Positions 33,240-41,503 of a stretch of 64,000 bases of DNA are shown here, one piece after another. This DNA is from Aquimarina megaterium XH134 (lineage in GTDB: Bacteria > Bacteroidota > Bacteroidia > Flavobacteriales > Flavobacteriaceae), in assembly GCF_000520975.1 (NCBI RefSeq), contig NZ_JACB01000014.1, forward strand, positions 29,051 through 93,050. The letters run 5' to 3'. Every line of letters starts with the position of its first letter. The stretch's first letter is position 1. Both the position numbers and the translations under genes were made by a program. The notes below the pieces were generated by a model that ran no database searches, was not told the DNA's origin, and saw nothing but the letters and a program-made list of their open reading frames with translations.

Positions 33240-33361
33240 AATGAGTGTAGTAAATCTTATAGTTATCGCATCTAAATTAAGATTTTCAGAAGAAATCAAA
33301 TAAGATTTAACAGATTAAATGATCGAATATAACAGATTTCGTTTCACCCTTTTTGATTGGG

Positions 33362-35596
33362 TTATATCATTTTTACTTTTGAGATGTTTCTCATTATTGT
33401 CTGGAAGAATTGTTGAGTGTCATAAGGTTTTATGATTACATCATTCATGCCTACTGATAAGGCTTGATTTCTTATTTCTCCTTCTTCAACAGCTGTTAGT
33501 GCTATAATCGGAATATTGGTATTAAAAGTTCGTACTACTTTGGTGGCTTCAAGACCATTCATTTCGGGCATGTTTATGTCCATCAATACCAAATCAAACT
33601 TTTCATTTTTTAACATTTCGATAGCATCCATACCATTGTTTGCAATATTACAAGTGTATCCTTTCTTTTTAAGGATGTTTTGAGTGACAATTTGATTTAT
33701 TTTATTGTCATCTACAATAAGAACATAGAAATTGCTTGTTCCGATACTTAAGTTTTCTCCTGTTTTTAATGAAATCTCTTGTTCTTTTACAGCTTTTTCA
33801 TAATAGAGATCAAAATAGAATTCAGATCCCTGGTTTTCTTTACTTTTTATATGAATTTCACTATTATGAAGATGAATTAGTTTTTTAACAATTGCTAACC
33901 CTAATCCTGTACCTTCATATTCTTGATTTTCGTTCTTTACCTGAGCAAAGTTGTCAAAAATTGTTTGTTGCTTATTTTTAGGTATTCCTATTCCATCATC
34001 TCTAACAATAAAGCGTAAAATATAATTATCTTCTTTATTATCGATACATTTTACATTAACCCAAATGTTTCCATCTTTGGTAAATTTAAGAGCATTACCG
34101 ATTAGATTTATTAGAATTTGTGACAATCTTACCGAGTCTCCTAGTAAAGTGGTATTTATTTTTTTGTCTATCTCAATATGAACCGTATTGTTGTTGCTTT
34201 TTTGTTTGGTATGAAGAGAATTAACAATTCCTTCTATTAGTGTTCTAATATCAAAAGATACTTTTTCGAGTTTAACTTCATTGGTTTCTATTTTACTTAA
34301 CTGTAAAACATCATTAATTAAAGCTAAAAGGTAATCACCAGAAAACTTTAAGGATTCTAGATATTCATTAGTTTTCTTTTTATCAGGATTTTCCATTAAT
34401 AGGGACGTAAGTCCAATTACGCCATATAACGGTGTTCTAAGTTCGTGACTCACGGTAGAGATAAACTGGGATTTTAAAGTAGATACTTGCTCTGCAGTTT
34501 CTTTGGCACTTATTAATTCTTTGTTTTTGTCTAGTAAGTCATTGTTAAGCCTTTTCTTTTGTATATTATTCTTATAAGAACTAATTAAGAAAGCTAGTGA
34601 TATTAGAATTAGTATAATACCCAGAATAATACTGATCCTCCATTTTACGACTTCTGATTCACTTTCTTTTTTCTCAGATTCTGCTTTTTTTGCTCTTTTT
34701 TCAAAAATATCAACCTCATACTTAATATTGGCACGTCTAAGCTCTTTTAATTTCTTATGATTGTTTGCCTGTAATATATTTTGAAATTGTTTTTTCTGAT
34801 AGCTGTATGCCTTTCGGTAATCATCTTGTTTAACGTATAAACCAGATTTGGTTTCGTAAGCAGAAGCTAACTCTTCATAATATCTAGAAATTAGCTCATC
34901 GTTATTTTCTTTATTTTTAGTTTCACCAATGGCATATGATATTGCTTTATCTGTGTATTCTTCTGATTTTATAAACTTTCGTACACTAAGGAAATATTTT
35001 CCTAAAAGACTATTTAATTTGGTTTTATCCAGATTTGAAGATTTTTGGTGAATCAACTTTCTTGCTGGTGCCAGATATTCATAAGAACTGTCAAAATCAT
35101 TTCTGGAAATATAATATTCCCCAAGATTTAATAATGGGCGTATCATCCTTATGGTATCTTTTAATCTTACAGCAAACTCATAAGATTTTTTGTAATACCC
35201 AACTCCTTGTTTACGTGTAAGATTGTGCTTAGTGTATACTCGTGCAAGATTATTATATAGATCTGTTTCTAATACTTCACTCTTCGAGCTTCGGGCATAG
35301 GTTAATGCTCTTCTATAATATTTTCTAGCTTCATTATCATCTTCACTGGTTTCATAATTTTTGGCAATAATATTATTTATATACCCAAGACTCTTATCAT
35401 CATTATTGTATTGCGCATAATGAAGTGCAGCTTGGGCTATTTCCAAAGACTGTTCATACTTATATTCTTCCTGTAATTTTTCGGCCTTTTCGATATAACT
35501 TTGAATACTATCAGAAGTTATAGAAGATTGAGATTGTACAGAAAGAGTAAAGCTTACTAAAAATATTATAGTTATATGTTGAATAAAATATTTCAA
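33362..35596 (-). CDS. TPR-containing hybrid sensor histidine kinase/response regulator
   Basis: A 744-residue hybrid kinase. A signal peptide (about 1-23) leads into a periplasmic TPR array (about 30-310) with repeats such as YEQSLEIAQAALHYAQ, DNEARKYYRRALTYARSSKS and KFIKSEEYTDKAISYA, ending in a coiled coil. One membrane helix at about 320-340. The HisKA domain has His384 in STVSHELRTPLYG; the ATPase domain has NLIGNALKFTKDG near 500, DDGIGIP and GTGLGLAIVKK. A C-terminal receiver starts near 622 (VLIVDDNKIN) with phosphoacceptor Asp673 in LVLMDINMPEMNG. It lacks a DNA-binding output, so it hands phosphate to another protein or acts by contact. A -7 box is at 35636-35643. Confidence 0.92.
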   Translation of the reverse strand: MKYFIQHITIIFLVSFTLSVQSQSSITSDSIQSYIEKAEKLQEEYKYEQSLEIAQAALHYAQYNNDDKSLGYINNIIAKNYETSEDDNEARKYYRRALTYARSSKSEVLETDLYNNLARVYTKHNLTRKQGVGYYKKSYEFAVRLKDTIRMIRPLLNLGEYYISRNDFDSSYEYLAPARKLIHQKSSNLDKTKLNSLLGKYFLSVRKFIKSEEYTDKAISYAIGETKNKENNDELISRYYEELASAYETKSGLYVKQDDYRKAYSYQKKQFQNILQANNHKKLKELRRANIKYEVDIFEKRAKKAESEKKESESEVVKWRISIILGIILILISLAFLISSYKNNIQKKRLNNDLLDKNKELISAKETAEQVSTLKSQFISTVSHELRTPLYGVIGLTSLLMENPDKKKTNEYLESLKFSGDYLLALINDVLQLSKIETNEVKLEKVSFDIRTLIEGIVNSLHTKQKSNNNTVHIEIDKKINTTLLGDSVRLSQILINLIGNALKFTKDGNIWVNVKCIDNKEDNYILRFIVRDDGIGIPKNKQQTIFDNFAQVKNENQEYEGTGLGLAIVKKLIHLHNSEIHIKSKENQGSEFYFDLYYEKAVKEQEISLKTGENLSIGTSNFYVLIVDDNKINQIVTQNILKKKGYTCNIANNGMDAIEMLKNEKFDLVLMDINMPEMNGLEATKVVRTFNTNIPIIALTAVEEGEIRNQALSVGMNDVIIKPYDTQQFFQTIMRNISKVKMI

Positions 35597-35635
35597 CGCT
35601 TAATAATTCTTGGTTTATTTACGTTGACGAAAATA

Positions 35636-35643
35636 CAAAAATA
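35636..35643 (-). promoter_or_regulatory. -7 box TATTTTTG of the hybrid kinase gene
   Basis: A minus-strand match to TAnnTTTG, 40 bp upstream of the kinase start codon, placing the transcription start near 35629. No clear -33 TTG. Confidence 0.45.
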
Positions 35644-35822
35644 GATTTAACACAGTGTAATTCACCGTAAAAAAAGTGCTATTTATCCGTAATTTTTGTA
35701 GGTAAACGGATGTTTGTGTAGGAATTTGACTCGTTTTGTAAAAAAACTTTCTATGATTAGAAAAAACTATTTAAATATAAATAATTAAAATTATAGAGTA
35801 ATTATTGTTCTATAAGTAGGTG

Positions 35823-35830
35823 TATATTTG
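35823..35830 (+). promoter_or_regulatory. -7 box TATATTTG of the peroxiredoxin gene
   Basis: A full match to TAnnTTTG with a TTG 15 nt upstream at 35805-35807 (shorter than the usual 17-23). The transcript would start near 35837 with an A-rich leader before ATG 35875. Confidence 0.55.
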
Positions 35831-35874
35831 CGTTGTCAAAAATTAATCAATTATAAATTTTAAAAAATAAAAAA

Positions 35875-36513
35875 ATGGCATTTGTAGGTAAAAAATTCCC
35901 TAATCTAGACGTTGATGCAATGAACGATATGGGAGATACTTTTAAACTTAATGTTTTAGAAGAAGCTAAAAATAAAAATAAAAAAGTATTGCTTTTTTGG
36001 TACCCTAAGGATTTTACATTTGTTTGTCCAACAGAATTACATGCTTTTCAAGAGGCTTTAAATGAATTTGAAAAAAGAAATACAATTGTAATTGGTGCTT
36101 CTTGTGATACTCCAGAAGTTCATTTTGCATGGTTAAATACATCTAAAGATAACGGAGGTATAGAAGGAGTAACCTATCCAATTCTTGCAGATTCTAACCG
36201 TAATCTTGCGAGTACATTAGGTATCCTTGATATCACAAATGAAACTTACAATGAAGAAACTGGTGTTGTAACTGTAGAGGGAGATAATGTAACGTATAGA
36301 GCTACTTATTTAATCGATGAAGAAGGTACAGTTTTTCATGAAGGAATAAATCACATGCCTGTTGGTCGAAATGTAGCTGAGTTTTTAAGGTTGATCGATG
36401 CATATACACATGTACAAAAAAATGGAGAAGTGTGTCCTGCAAACTGGGAAGAAGGAAAAGATGCAATGAACGCAGATAGAAAAGGAGTAGCTTCTTACCT
36501 GGCAACTCATTAA
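35875..36513 (+). CDS. Typical 2-Cys peroxiredoxin (AhpC/Prx1 type)
   Basis: A 212-residue thiol peroxidase that reduces hydrogen peroxide and organic peroxides in the cytosol. Peroxidatic Cys51 lies in FTFVCPTEL and the resolving Cys at about 187 in EVCPANW, as in typical 2-Cys enzymes. The middle carries GASCDTPEVHFAWLNT and GITHM-type segments (here GINHMPVGRNVAEFLRL). It is followed by its own terminator (36529-36566) and then by a thioredoxin gene that could re-reduce it. It opens the long plus-strand block of 36-44 kb. Confidence 0.92.
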   Translation: MAFVGKKFPNLDVDAMNDMGDTFKLNVLEEAKNKNKKVLLFWYPKDFTFVCPTELHAFQEALNEFEKRNTIVIGASCDTPEVHFAWLNTSKDNGGIEGVTYPILADSNRNLASTLGILDITNETYNEETGVVTVEGDNVTYRATYLIDEEGTVFHEGINHMPVGRNVAEFLRLIDAYTHVQKNGEVCPANWEEGKDAMNADRKGVASYLATH

Positions 36514-36528
36514 TAGACAATCCTAATT

Positions 36529-36566
36529 AAAAATTTCTCTGGGCAATAATCCCCAGAGAAATTTTT
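36529..36566 (+). terminator. Terminator after the peroxiredoxin gene
   Basis: A 15 bp stem (AAAAATTTCTCTGGG at 36529-36543 with its complement at 36552-36566) and a T-run. It lies between the peroxiredoxin and thioredoxin genes, so the latter may depend on read-through or its own promoter. Confidence 0.85.
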
Positions 36567-36588
36567 TCTAAACTTTAATTCAAATACT

Positions 36589-36903
36589 ATGGTGCAAGAA
36601 CTAGCAGCAGATAATCTTTCACAGTTAATACAAGATAATGATACTGTGATTGTACAGTATTCTGCCACCTGGTGTGGTAACTGTCGGATTATGAAACCAA
36701 AATTTAAAAAACTGGCTTCAGAAAATAATGATACAACTTTTGTTATCGTTGATGCCGAAAAATATCCTGAATCCAGAAAACTAGCTACGGTAGATAATCT
36801 TCCGACATTTGCTGCATTCAAAAGCGGAGCTTTTGTGAATCAGGTTCAAACTAATAAATTTGATATTCTAAAAAATTTGGTAGATGAAGTTACCGGTAAT
36901 TAA
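36589..36903 (+). CDS. Thioredoxin family protein
   Basis: A 104-residue thioredoxin-fold protein with the active-site motif WCGNC (Cys29 and Cys32) instead of the canonical WCGPC; the missing Pro should change its redox potential. The rest of the fold is intact: VIVQYSATWCGNCR, MKPKFKKLA, VIVDAEKYPES and the cis-Pro loop NLPTFAAFKSG near 69-79. Placed between two peroxidases, it probably reduces one of them (inference). Its 3' end overlaps the next gene by 20 bp. Confidence 0.9.
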   Translation: MVQELAADNLSQLIQDNDTVIVQYSATWCGNCRIMKPKFKKLASENNDTTFVIVDAEKYPESRKLATVDNLPTFAAFKSGAFVNQVQTNKFDILKNLVDEVTGN

Positions 36904-37141
36904 ACACCTTACGAGCTTTATCGAAGAAAACGATGAAGATTTTATCGTAGAAACTATTGAAACTCTAGAAGCTTTAACAGAAGTACCTTCATTAAAAGAT
37001 GAAGAGTTGGATGTTATCGGAGAGCTAATCTCTAATATGTATGGCGCCCTAGAGGTTGATAAAATGATCAAAGAAGGTACTCCAAAAAAAGAAGCTCTAA
37101 ATAGCTTTATGAAAAGAGTCCTTGGATCTATAGATACCTGA
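36884..37141 (+). CDS. Small acidic protein, unknown function
   Basis: An 85-residue, acidic, mostly helical protein (KLPVIKHLTSFIEENDEDFIVETIETLEALTEVPSLKDEE...). It overlaps the thioredoxin gene by 20 bp, so it is translationally coupled to it, and a terminator follows directly. I know of small uncharacterised Flavobacteriia proteins of this size between thioredoxin and thiol peroxidase genes, but no function is established. There are no Cys residues, so it is not itself a redox enzyme; it may be an adaptor for one of its neighbours. Confidence 0.8.
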   Translation: MKLPVIKHLTSFIEENDEDFIVETIETLEALTEVPSLKDEELDVIGELISNMYGALEVDKMIKEGTPKKEALNSFMKRVLGSIDT

Positions 37142-37147
37142 AAAATA

Positions 37148-37180
37148 AAAAAACCTACCATAAGTAATTGTAGGTTTTTT
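37148..37180 (+). terminator. Terminator after the thioredoxin operon
   Basis: Stem AAAAAACCTAC (37148-37158) with its complement at 37170-37180 and a following T-run, 6 bp after the stop codon of the small acidic protein. Confidence 0.85.
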
Positions 37181-37256
37181 TATTTTCTAAAAACTTTATT
37201 AATATTACAATATAATCTTACTAATTTTATAACTCTTAAAACAACAATCATTTATT

Positions 37257-37757
37257 ATGGCTTCAATAACATTAAAAGGAAATACAATTCACACTAGTGG
37301 AAATTTACCAGAAGTAGGACAAAACGCACCAGATTTTGAAATGGTGAATGCTGATTTATCTACTGCAAAATTATCTGATTATAAAGGAAACAGAGTAGTT
37401 TTAAATGTTTTTCCTTCTATAGATACAGGAATTTGTGCAGCTTCAGTAAGAGCATTTAATAAGGAAGCAAGCAATTTATCAAATACTAAAGTATTGTGTA
37501 TATCACGCGATTTACCCTTTGCCCAAGATCGTTTCTGTGGAGCAGAAGGATTAGAAAATGTGATTAATCATTCTGATTTTAAAACAGGAGAGTTTGGAAA
37601 AAACTATGGACTAGAAATTGTAGATGGACCATTACAGGGGTTACATTCTAGAGCAGTTATTGTTCTTGATGAGAATGGAACCGTTTTATATACAGAACAA
37701 GTGCCAGAAATAGTACAGGAACCAGATTATTCTGCTGCACTCGAAATATTGTCTTAG
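37257..37757 (+). CDS. tpx: Thiol peroxidase, atypical 2-Cys peroxiredoxin
   Basis: A 166-residue Tpx. Peroxidatic Cys60 is in PSIDTGICAASVRAF and the resolving Cys94 in FAQDRFCGAEGLENV, the arrangement of atypical 2-Cys Tpx enzymes which form an intramolecular disulfide and are recycled by thioredoxin. An additional Cys at 81. The N-terminal GNTIHTSGNLPEVGQNAPDF is typical. The ATG start is usual. It is 6 bp before dgkA, which implies co-transcription. Confidence 0.95.
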   Translation: MASITLKGNTIHTSGNLPEVGQNAPDFEMVNADLSTAKLSDYKGNRVVLNVFPSIDTGICAASVRAFNKEASNLSNTKVLCISRDLPFAQDRFCGAEGLENVINHSDFKTGEFGKNYGLEIVDGPLQGLHSRAVIVLDENGTVLYTEQVPEIVQEPDYSAALEILS

Positions 37758-37763
37758 TATCTT

Positions 37764-38132
37764 ATGAGTAAAGCATTAAAATTTGTAGTTGGCAGATTGC
37801 GAGGTTGTGGTTATGCTTTTAAAGGAGCTCTGTTGTTGATCAAAACAGAACCAAGTATACAAGTACAGGTTGGGATTGCAATAGTAATGACAATATTAGG
37901 TTTTTATTTCAATATTACTTCGATCGAATGGATTTTGCAAATTTTTGCTATTGGATTGGTAATGAGTGTTGAAGGGATAAATACCGCAATCGAAGCAATC
38001 GCAGATTTTGTTCATCCAGATTTTCATAATAAGATAGGGGTTATAAAAGATATAGCCGCGGGAGCTGTTTTTATTGCTGCAATTACAGCTATTATAATTG
38101 GATTGTTAATTTATATCCCTTATTTAGTTTAG
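37764..38132 (+). CDS. dgkA: Diacylglycerol/undecaprenol kinase family membrane protein
   Basis: A 122-residue trimeric-type integral membrane kinase. Family landmarks: GCGYAFKGALLLIKTEPSIQVQ near 15-36, the catalytic E/N block VMSVEGINTAIEAIADFVHPDFHNKIGVIKDIAAGAVFIAAI near 69-110 in which the ExxNTAIE and KDxAAGAV motifs are conserved. In Gram-negatives it recycles diacylglycerol from envelope synthesis, in Gram-positives it phosphorylates undecaprenol. Three membrane helices. It starts 6 bp after tpx and is followed by ftsK after 67 bp. Confidence 0.92.
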   Translation: MSKALKFVVGRLRGCGYAFKGALLLIKTEPSIQVQVGIAIVMTILGFYFNITSIEWILQIFAIGLVMSVEGINTAIEAIADFVHPDFHNKIGVIKDIAAGAVFIAAITAIIIGLLIYIPYLV

Positions 38133-38173
38133 AAAATTTTTTAGTCATTTTTACGTTCCAATATAGATATTCG

Positions 38174-38181
38174 TATTTTTG
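38174..38181 (+). promoter_or_regulatory. -7 box TATTTTTG of ftsK
   Basis: A match to TAnnTTTG, 18 bp before the ftsK start codon, so the leader would be about 12 nt. It suggests ftsK has its own promoter inside the dgkA-ftsK gap. No good -33 TTG. Confidence 0.45.
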
Positions 38182-38199
38182 CGATAAGATACCCAAAAA

Positions 38200-40698
38200 A
38201 TGGCCAAAAGAAAGGTAAGTACAAAAAGGAAAACAACAAAAAAACCAAAGACTTCACTAAAAGAAAAATTTACGTTATCAAGACAACAGAAAGTTGTCTT
38301 AGGTAGCTTCTTATTCTTTTTGGGGATAGGATTATTTTTTGCTTTTGTTTCGTTTTTCTTTAATTGGAAAATTGATCAAAGTGAAATATCACAGTTTTAT
38401 AATAGAACATCATCTCCAAAAAACTGGTTAAGTAAATTTGGAGCTACTGTAAGTCATTTCTTTATTTTTAAAGGATTTGGAATTTCTGCATTAATCATTC
38501 CCGTGTTAACCTCATTAACAGGAGTGTATTTATTCTTTGACCTCAATAAAAAGAAATTATTTGGGTTTTGGTTTTGGGGAGGACTAGTCATGCTATGGAT
38601 ATCCGTTGTTTTGGGTTTTGTAGAAAAAGGTGGTGGGTTATTAGCTGGTATTATAGGGTATGAAACTAATGATTTTTTAAGAGATTATATAGGTTTTATA
38701 GGTACTGTTCTGGTACTTGCCTTTTTTGCAATAGTATATATTGTAGTACGACTAAGATATACTCCCGAAAAAATATCTGATTCTTTAAAAAATACCCAAA
38801 AAGCTATAGCAAAGGATTTTGAAGTAACCCCAGAAACGAATAATAGCCAAACTGTATCCACCACTCCTATCTCTGATAGCTCTAGTTCTAGTATTAAAGA
38901 AAAAATAGATTCAATCATTGCTAAATCCAAAGAGGTTACTAAAAAGAAAGAGGATAAAAAGCTAAATGAGAAGGAAGACACAATTAAAAAAGATAATAAT
39001 ACCGAGGAGATTACATTAAACCCTACAATTAATGATTTTTATGGAGATCCGAATAATCGAGATAATGAGGTCCCAGAAAAGCTAATCATAAAATCAGAAG
39101 ATAATCCCGAGGATATCGCAATGGAAGTCGAAACTACAGTAGAAGAAGAAGTGGTTGGAGACCTAAGTGCTAAGCTGGTTAAAGATTTTGGTGAGTTTGA
39201 TCCAAAACTAGAGTTAGGAAACTATAAATTTCCGGCAATTACTTTATTAAAGGATTATACCACACAATCGGGAGGAATTACCATTGACCAGGGAGAATTA
39301 GAAGAAAATAAAAACCGTATTGTAGAGACGCTTAAAAATTACAAAATTGAAATAGCGCAAATTAAAGCTACCGTTGGTCCTACAGTAACATTGTATGAGA
39401 TTGTACCCGAAGCCGGAATTCGAATTTCTAAAATTAAAAACCTCGAGGATGATATTGCATTATCATTAGCAGCTCTGGGAATTCGTATCATTGCTCCTAT
39501 ACCTGGTAAAGGGACTATTGGTATAGAAGTACCTAATAAAAAAGCCACTATCGTATCGATGCGATCTGCAATCTCTTCTTCAAAATTTCAGAATGCAGAA
39601 ATGGAATTACCATTATCTTTGGGTAAAACGATTTCGAACGAAACATTTGTAGTGGATCTTGCCAAAATGCCTCACCTTCTTATGGCAGGAGCTACAGGGC
39701 AAGGAAAATCTGTTGGGCTTAATGCGATACTTACATCGTTACTTTATAAGAAGCATCCCGCAGAAGTAAAATTTGTTTTAGTAGATCCGAAAAAAGTAGA
39801 ACTTACATTGTTTAATAAGATAGAACGGCATTATCTGGCCAAACTTCCTGATACAGAAGAGGCTATTATTACAGATAATACTAAAGTAATTAATACACTT
39901 AATTCTTTATGTATTGAGATGGATGCTCGGTATGACCTGTTAAAACAGGCAATGGTTAGAAATATTAAAGAATATAATGTAAAGTTTAAAGCAAGAAAAT
40001 TAAATCCTGAGAACGGACACAAGTTTTTACCCTATATTGTACTTGTAGTAGATGAATTTGCAGATCTTATTATGACTGCAGGAAAAGAAGTAGAAACTCC
40101 TATAGCCCGACTGGCTCAATTAGCTCGTGCTATTGGGATACATCTTATTATAGCTACTCAACGACCATCTGTAAATGTAATAACAGGTATGATCAAAGCT
40201 AATTTCCCTGCCAGAATAGCATTTAGAGTGACTTCTAAAATAGATTCTCGTACAATTTTGGATACAGGAGGAGCAGATCAATTAATTGGTAGAGGAGATA
40301 TGTTGTATACACAAGGAAATGATGTTGTAAGAATACAATGTGCCTTTGTAGATACTCCAGAAGTAGAACGAATAACAGATTATATTGGTAGTCAAAAAGC
40401 ATACCCAGATGCACATCTGTTGCCAGAATATCTGGGTGAAGAAAGTGGCACAAGTCTTGATATAGATAAAAAAGATAGAGATAAACTTTTTGCTGAAGCT
40501 GCAGAAGTAATTGTAACAGCTCAACAAGGATCGGCGTCTTTATTACAAAGGAAATTAAAATTAGGGTACAATCGAGCAGGTAGATTAATAGATCAATTAG
40601 AAGCTGCAGGAATCGTTGGCCCTTTTGAAGGAAGTAAAGCAAGACAGGTTTTAGTACCTGATTTAATTTCGCTTCAGCAGTTACTGGATAATGAGTAA
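38200..40698 (+). CDS. ftsK: DNA translocase FtsK/SpoIIIE
   Basis: An 832-residue septal DNA pump. A basic N-terminus (KRKVSTKRKTTKKPKTS), four to five membrane segments between about 28 and 190, a charged Lys/Glu-rich linker (about 200-310), then the alpha/beta motor: Walker A GATGQGKS near 497-504, LVVDEFADL (Walker B) near 613-621, and IATQRPSVNVI. The C-terminal gamma winged-helix domain (ASLLQRKLKLGYNRAGRLIDQLE near 770-792) reads the chromosome-polarity sequences. It aids chromosome dimer resolution at division. The linker is shorter than that of E. coli FtsK. lolA follows after 55 bp. Confidence 0.95.
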   Translation: MAKRKVSTKRKTTKKPKTSLKEKFTLSRQQKVVLGSFLFFLGIGLFFAFVSFFFNWKIDQSEISQFYNRTSSPKNWLSKFGATVSHFFIFKGFGISALIIPVLTSLTGVYLFFDLNKKKLFGFWFWGGLVMLWISVVLGFVEKGGGLLAGIIGYETNDFLRDYIGFIGTVLVLAFFAIVYIVVRLRYTPEKISDSLKNTQKAIAKDFEVTPETNNSQTVSTTPISDSSSSSIKEKIDSIIAKSKEVTKKKEDKKLNEKEDTIKKDNNTEEITLNPTINDFYGDPNNRDNEVPEKLIIKSEDNPEDIAMEVETTVEEEVVGDLSAKLVKDFGEFDPKLELGNYKFPAITLLKDYTTQSGGITIDQGELEENKNRIVETLKNYKIEIAQIKATVGPTVTLYEIVPEAGIRISKIKNLEDDIALSLAALGIRIIAPIPGKGTIGIEVPNKKATIVSMRSAISSSKFQNAEMELPLSLGKTISNETFVVDLAKMPHLLMAGATGQGKSVGLNAILTSLLYKKHPAEVKFVLVDPKKVELTLFNKIERHYLAKLPDTEEAIITDNTKVINTLNSLCIEMDARYDLLKQAMVRNIKEYNVKFKARKLNPENGHKFLPYIVLVVDEFADLIMTAGKEVETPIARLAQLARAIGIHLIIATQRPSVNVITGMIKANFPARIAFRVTSKIDSRTILDTGGADQLIGRGDMLYTQGNDVVRIQCAFVDTPEVERITDYIGSQKAYPDAHLLPEYLGEESGTSLDIDKKDRDKLFAEAAEVIVTAQQGSASLLQRKLKLGYNRAGRLIDQLEAAGIVGPFEGSKARQVLVPDLISLQQLLDNE

Positions 40699-40753
40699 TT
40701 GGTTGGTTTATAATATGATAATGGTAATTAGTAATTAAAGAAGAATAAATAAA

Positions 40754-41389
40754 ATGATAAAAAAGGCTATATTTTTACTATTTGTATTGGGTATAACTAC
40801 TGCACAAGCCCAAAGTGCCAAAGATCTTTTGGATGAGGTTTCCAAAAAAGTAAATAGCTACACCAATATTGTTATTAACTTTAAATATGCTATTAATAAT
40901 AAGGCAGAACATGTTGCCCAAGAGACCAGAGGAGATGTAACGTTACAAGGAAATAAGTACTTACTTAATATCATGGGCACCAAACGTATGTATGATGGTA
41001 AAAAGTTGCATGTAATTGTTCCAGAAGATGAGGAAATTAATATTTCTTCTCAGGATGAAGATGATGGAACAAGCGTAACCCCTTCAAAAATGTTAACTTT
41101 CTATGAAGATGGATATACCTATAAAATGGATATTGTTCAGGATGTAAAAGGTAGGAAAATTCAATATGTAAAATTGATACCCATTGATTCAAAAAGCGAT
41201 TTAAAAGAAATATTACTTGGTATTGATAAGCAAACAAAGCATATTTACAAAATGATTCAGAAACAAAATAATGGTACTAATGTTACAATTACGGTGAATA
41301 GTTTTAAAACGAATCAACCGCTTTCAGAAACATTATTTGTATTTGATAAATCAAAATATGAAAATTATTATATCAATCGCTTAGATTAG
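40754..41389 (+). CDS. lolA: Outer-membrane lipoprotein carrier protein LolA
   Basis: A 211-residue periplasmic chaperone with a signal peptide (about 1-19, ending AQA). SAKDLLDEVSKKVNSYTNIVINFKY is the typical N-terminal helix and first strand, followed by GDVTLQGNKYLLNIMGTKRMYDGKKLHVIVPEDEEI, the half-barrel. LolA carries lipoproteins from the LolCDE complex to the outer membrane; the many lipoproteins encoded in the window are its presumed cargo. It sits between ftsK and the Lpt permease, a neighbourhood I know from other Flavobacteriaceae. A terminator lies 35 bp after the stop. Confidence 0.9.
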   Translation: MIKKAIFLLFVLGITTAQAQSAKDLLDEVSKKVNSYTNIVINFKYAINNKAEHVAQETRGDVTLQGNKYLLNIMGTKRMYDGKKLHVIVPEDEEINISSQDEDDGTSVTPSKMLTFYEDGYTYKMDIVQDVKGRKIQYVKLIPIDSKSDLKEILLGIDKQTKHIYKMIQKQNNGTNVTITVNSFKTNQPLSETLFVFDKSKYENYYINRLD

Positions 41390-41423
41390 AAAGAATTAAG
41401 ACATAAAGAAATATAGGTATAAA

Positions 41424-41457
41424 AAAGAACGGGTGTAAAAATTTACACACGTTCTTT
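41424..41457 (+). terminator. Terminator after lolA
   Basis: Stem of about 15 bp with one bulged base (AAAGAACG plus GTGTAAA on the left arm, complement on the right), followed by a T-rich stretch. It separates lolA from lptF/G. Confidence 0.75.
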
Positions 41458-41503
41458 GGTTTTAATTAATGTATATTTTTAGCGTTTAGAAAATAGAAAA
41501 CGA

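Noticed and set aside
40235..40642. 135-codon Leu-rich frame antisense to ftsK
   Set aside because: Lies wholly inside the conserved FtsK motor and gamma domain on the other strand; composition is that of an antisense shadow.
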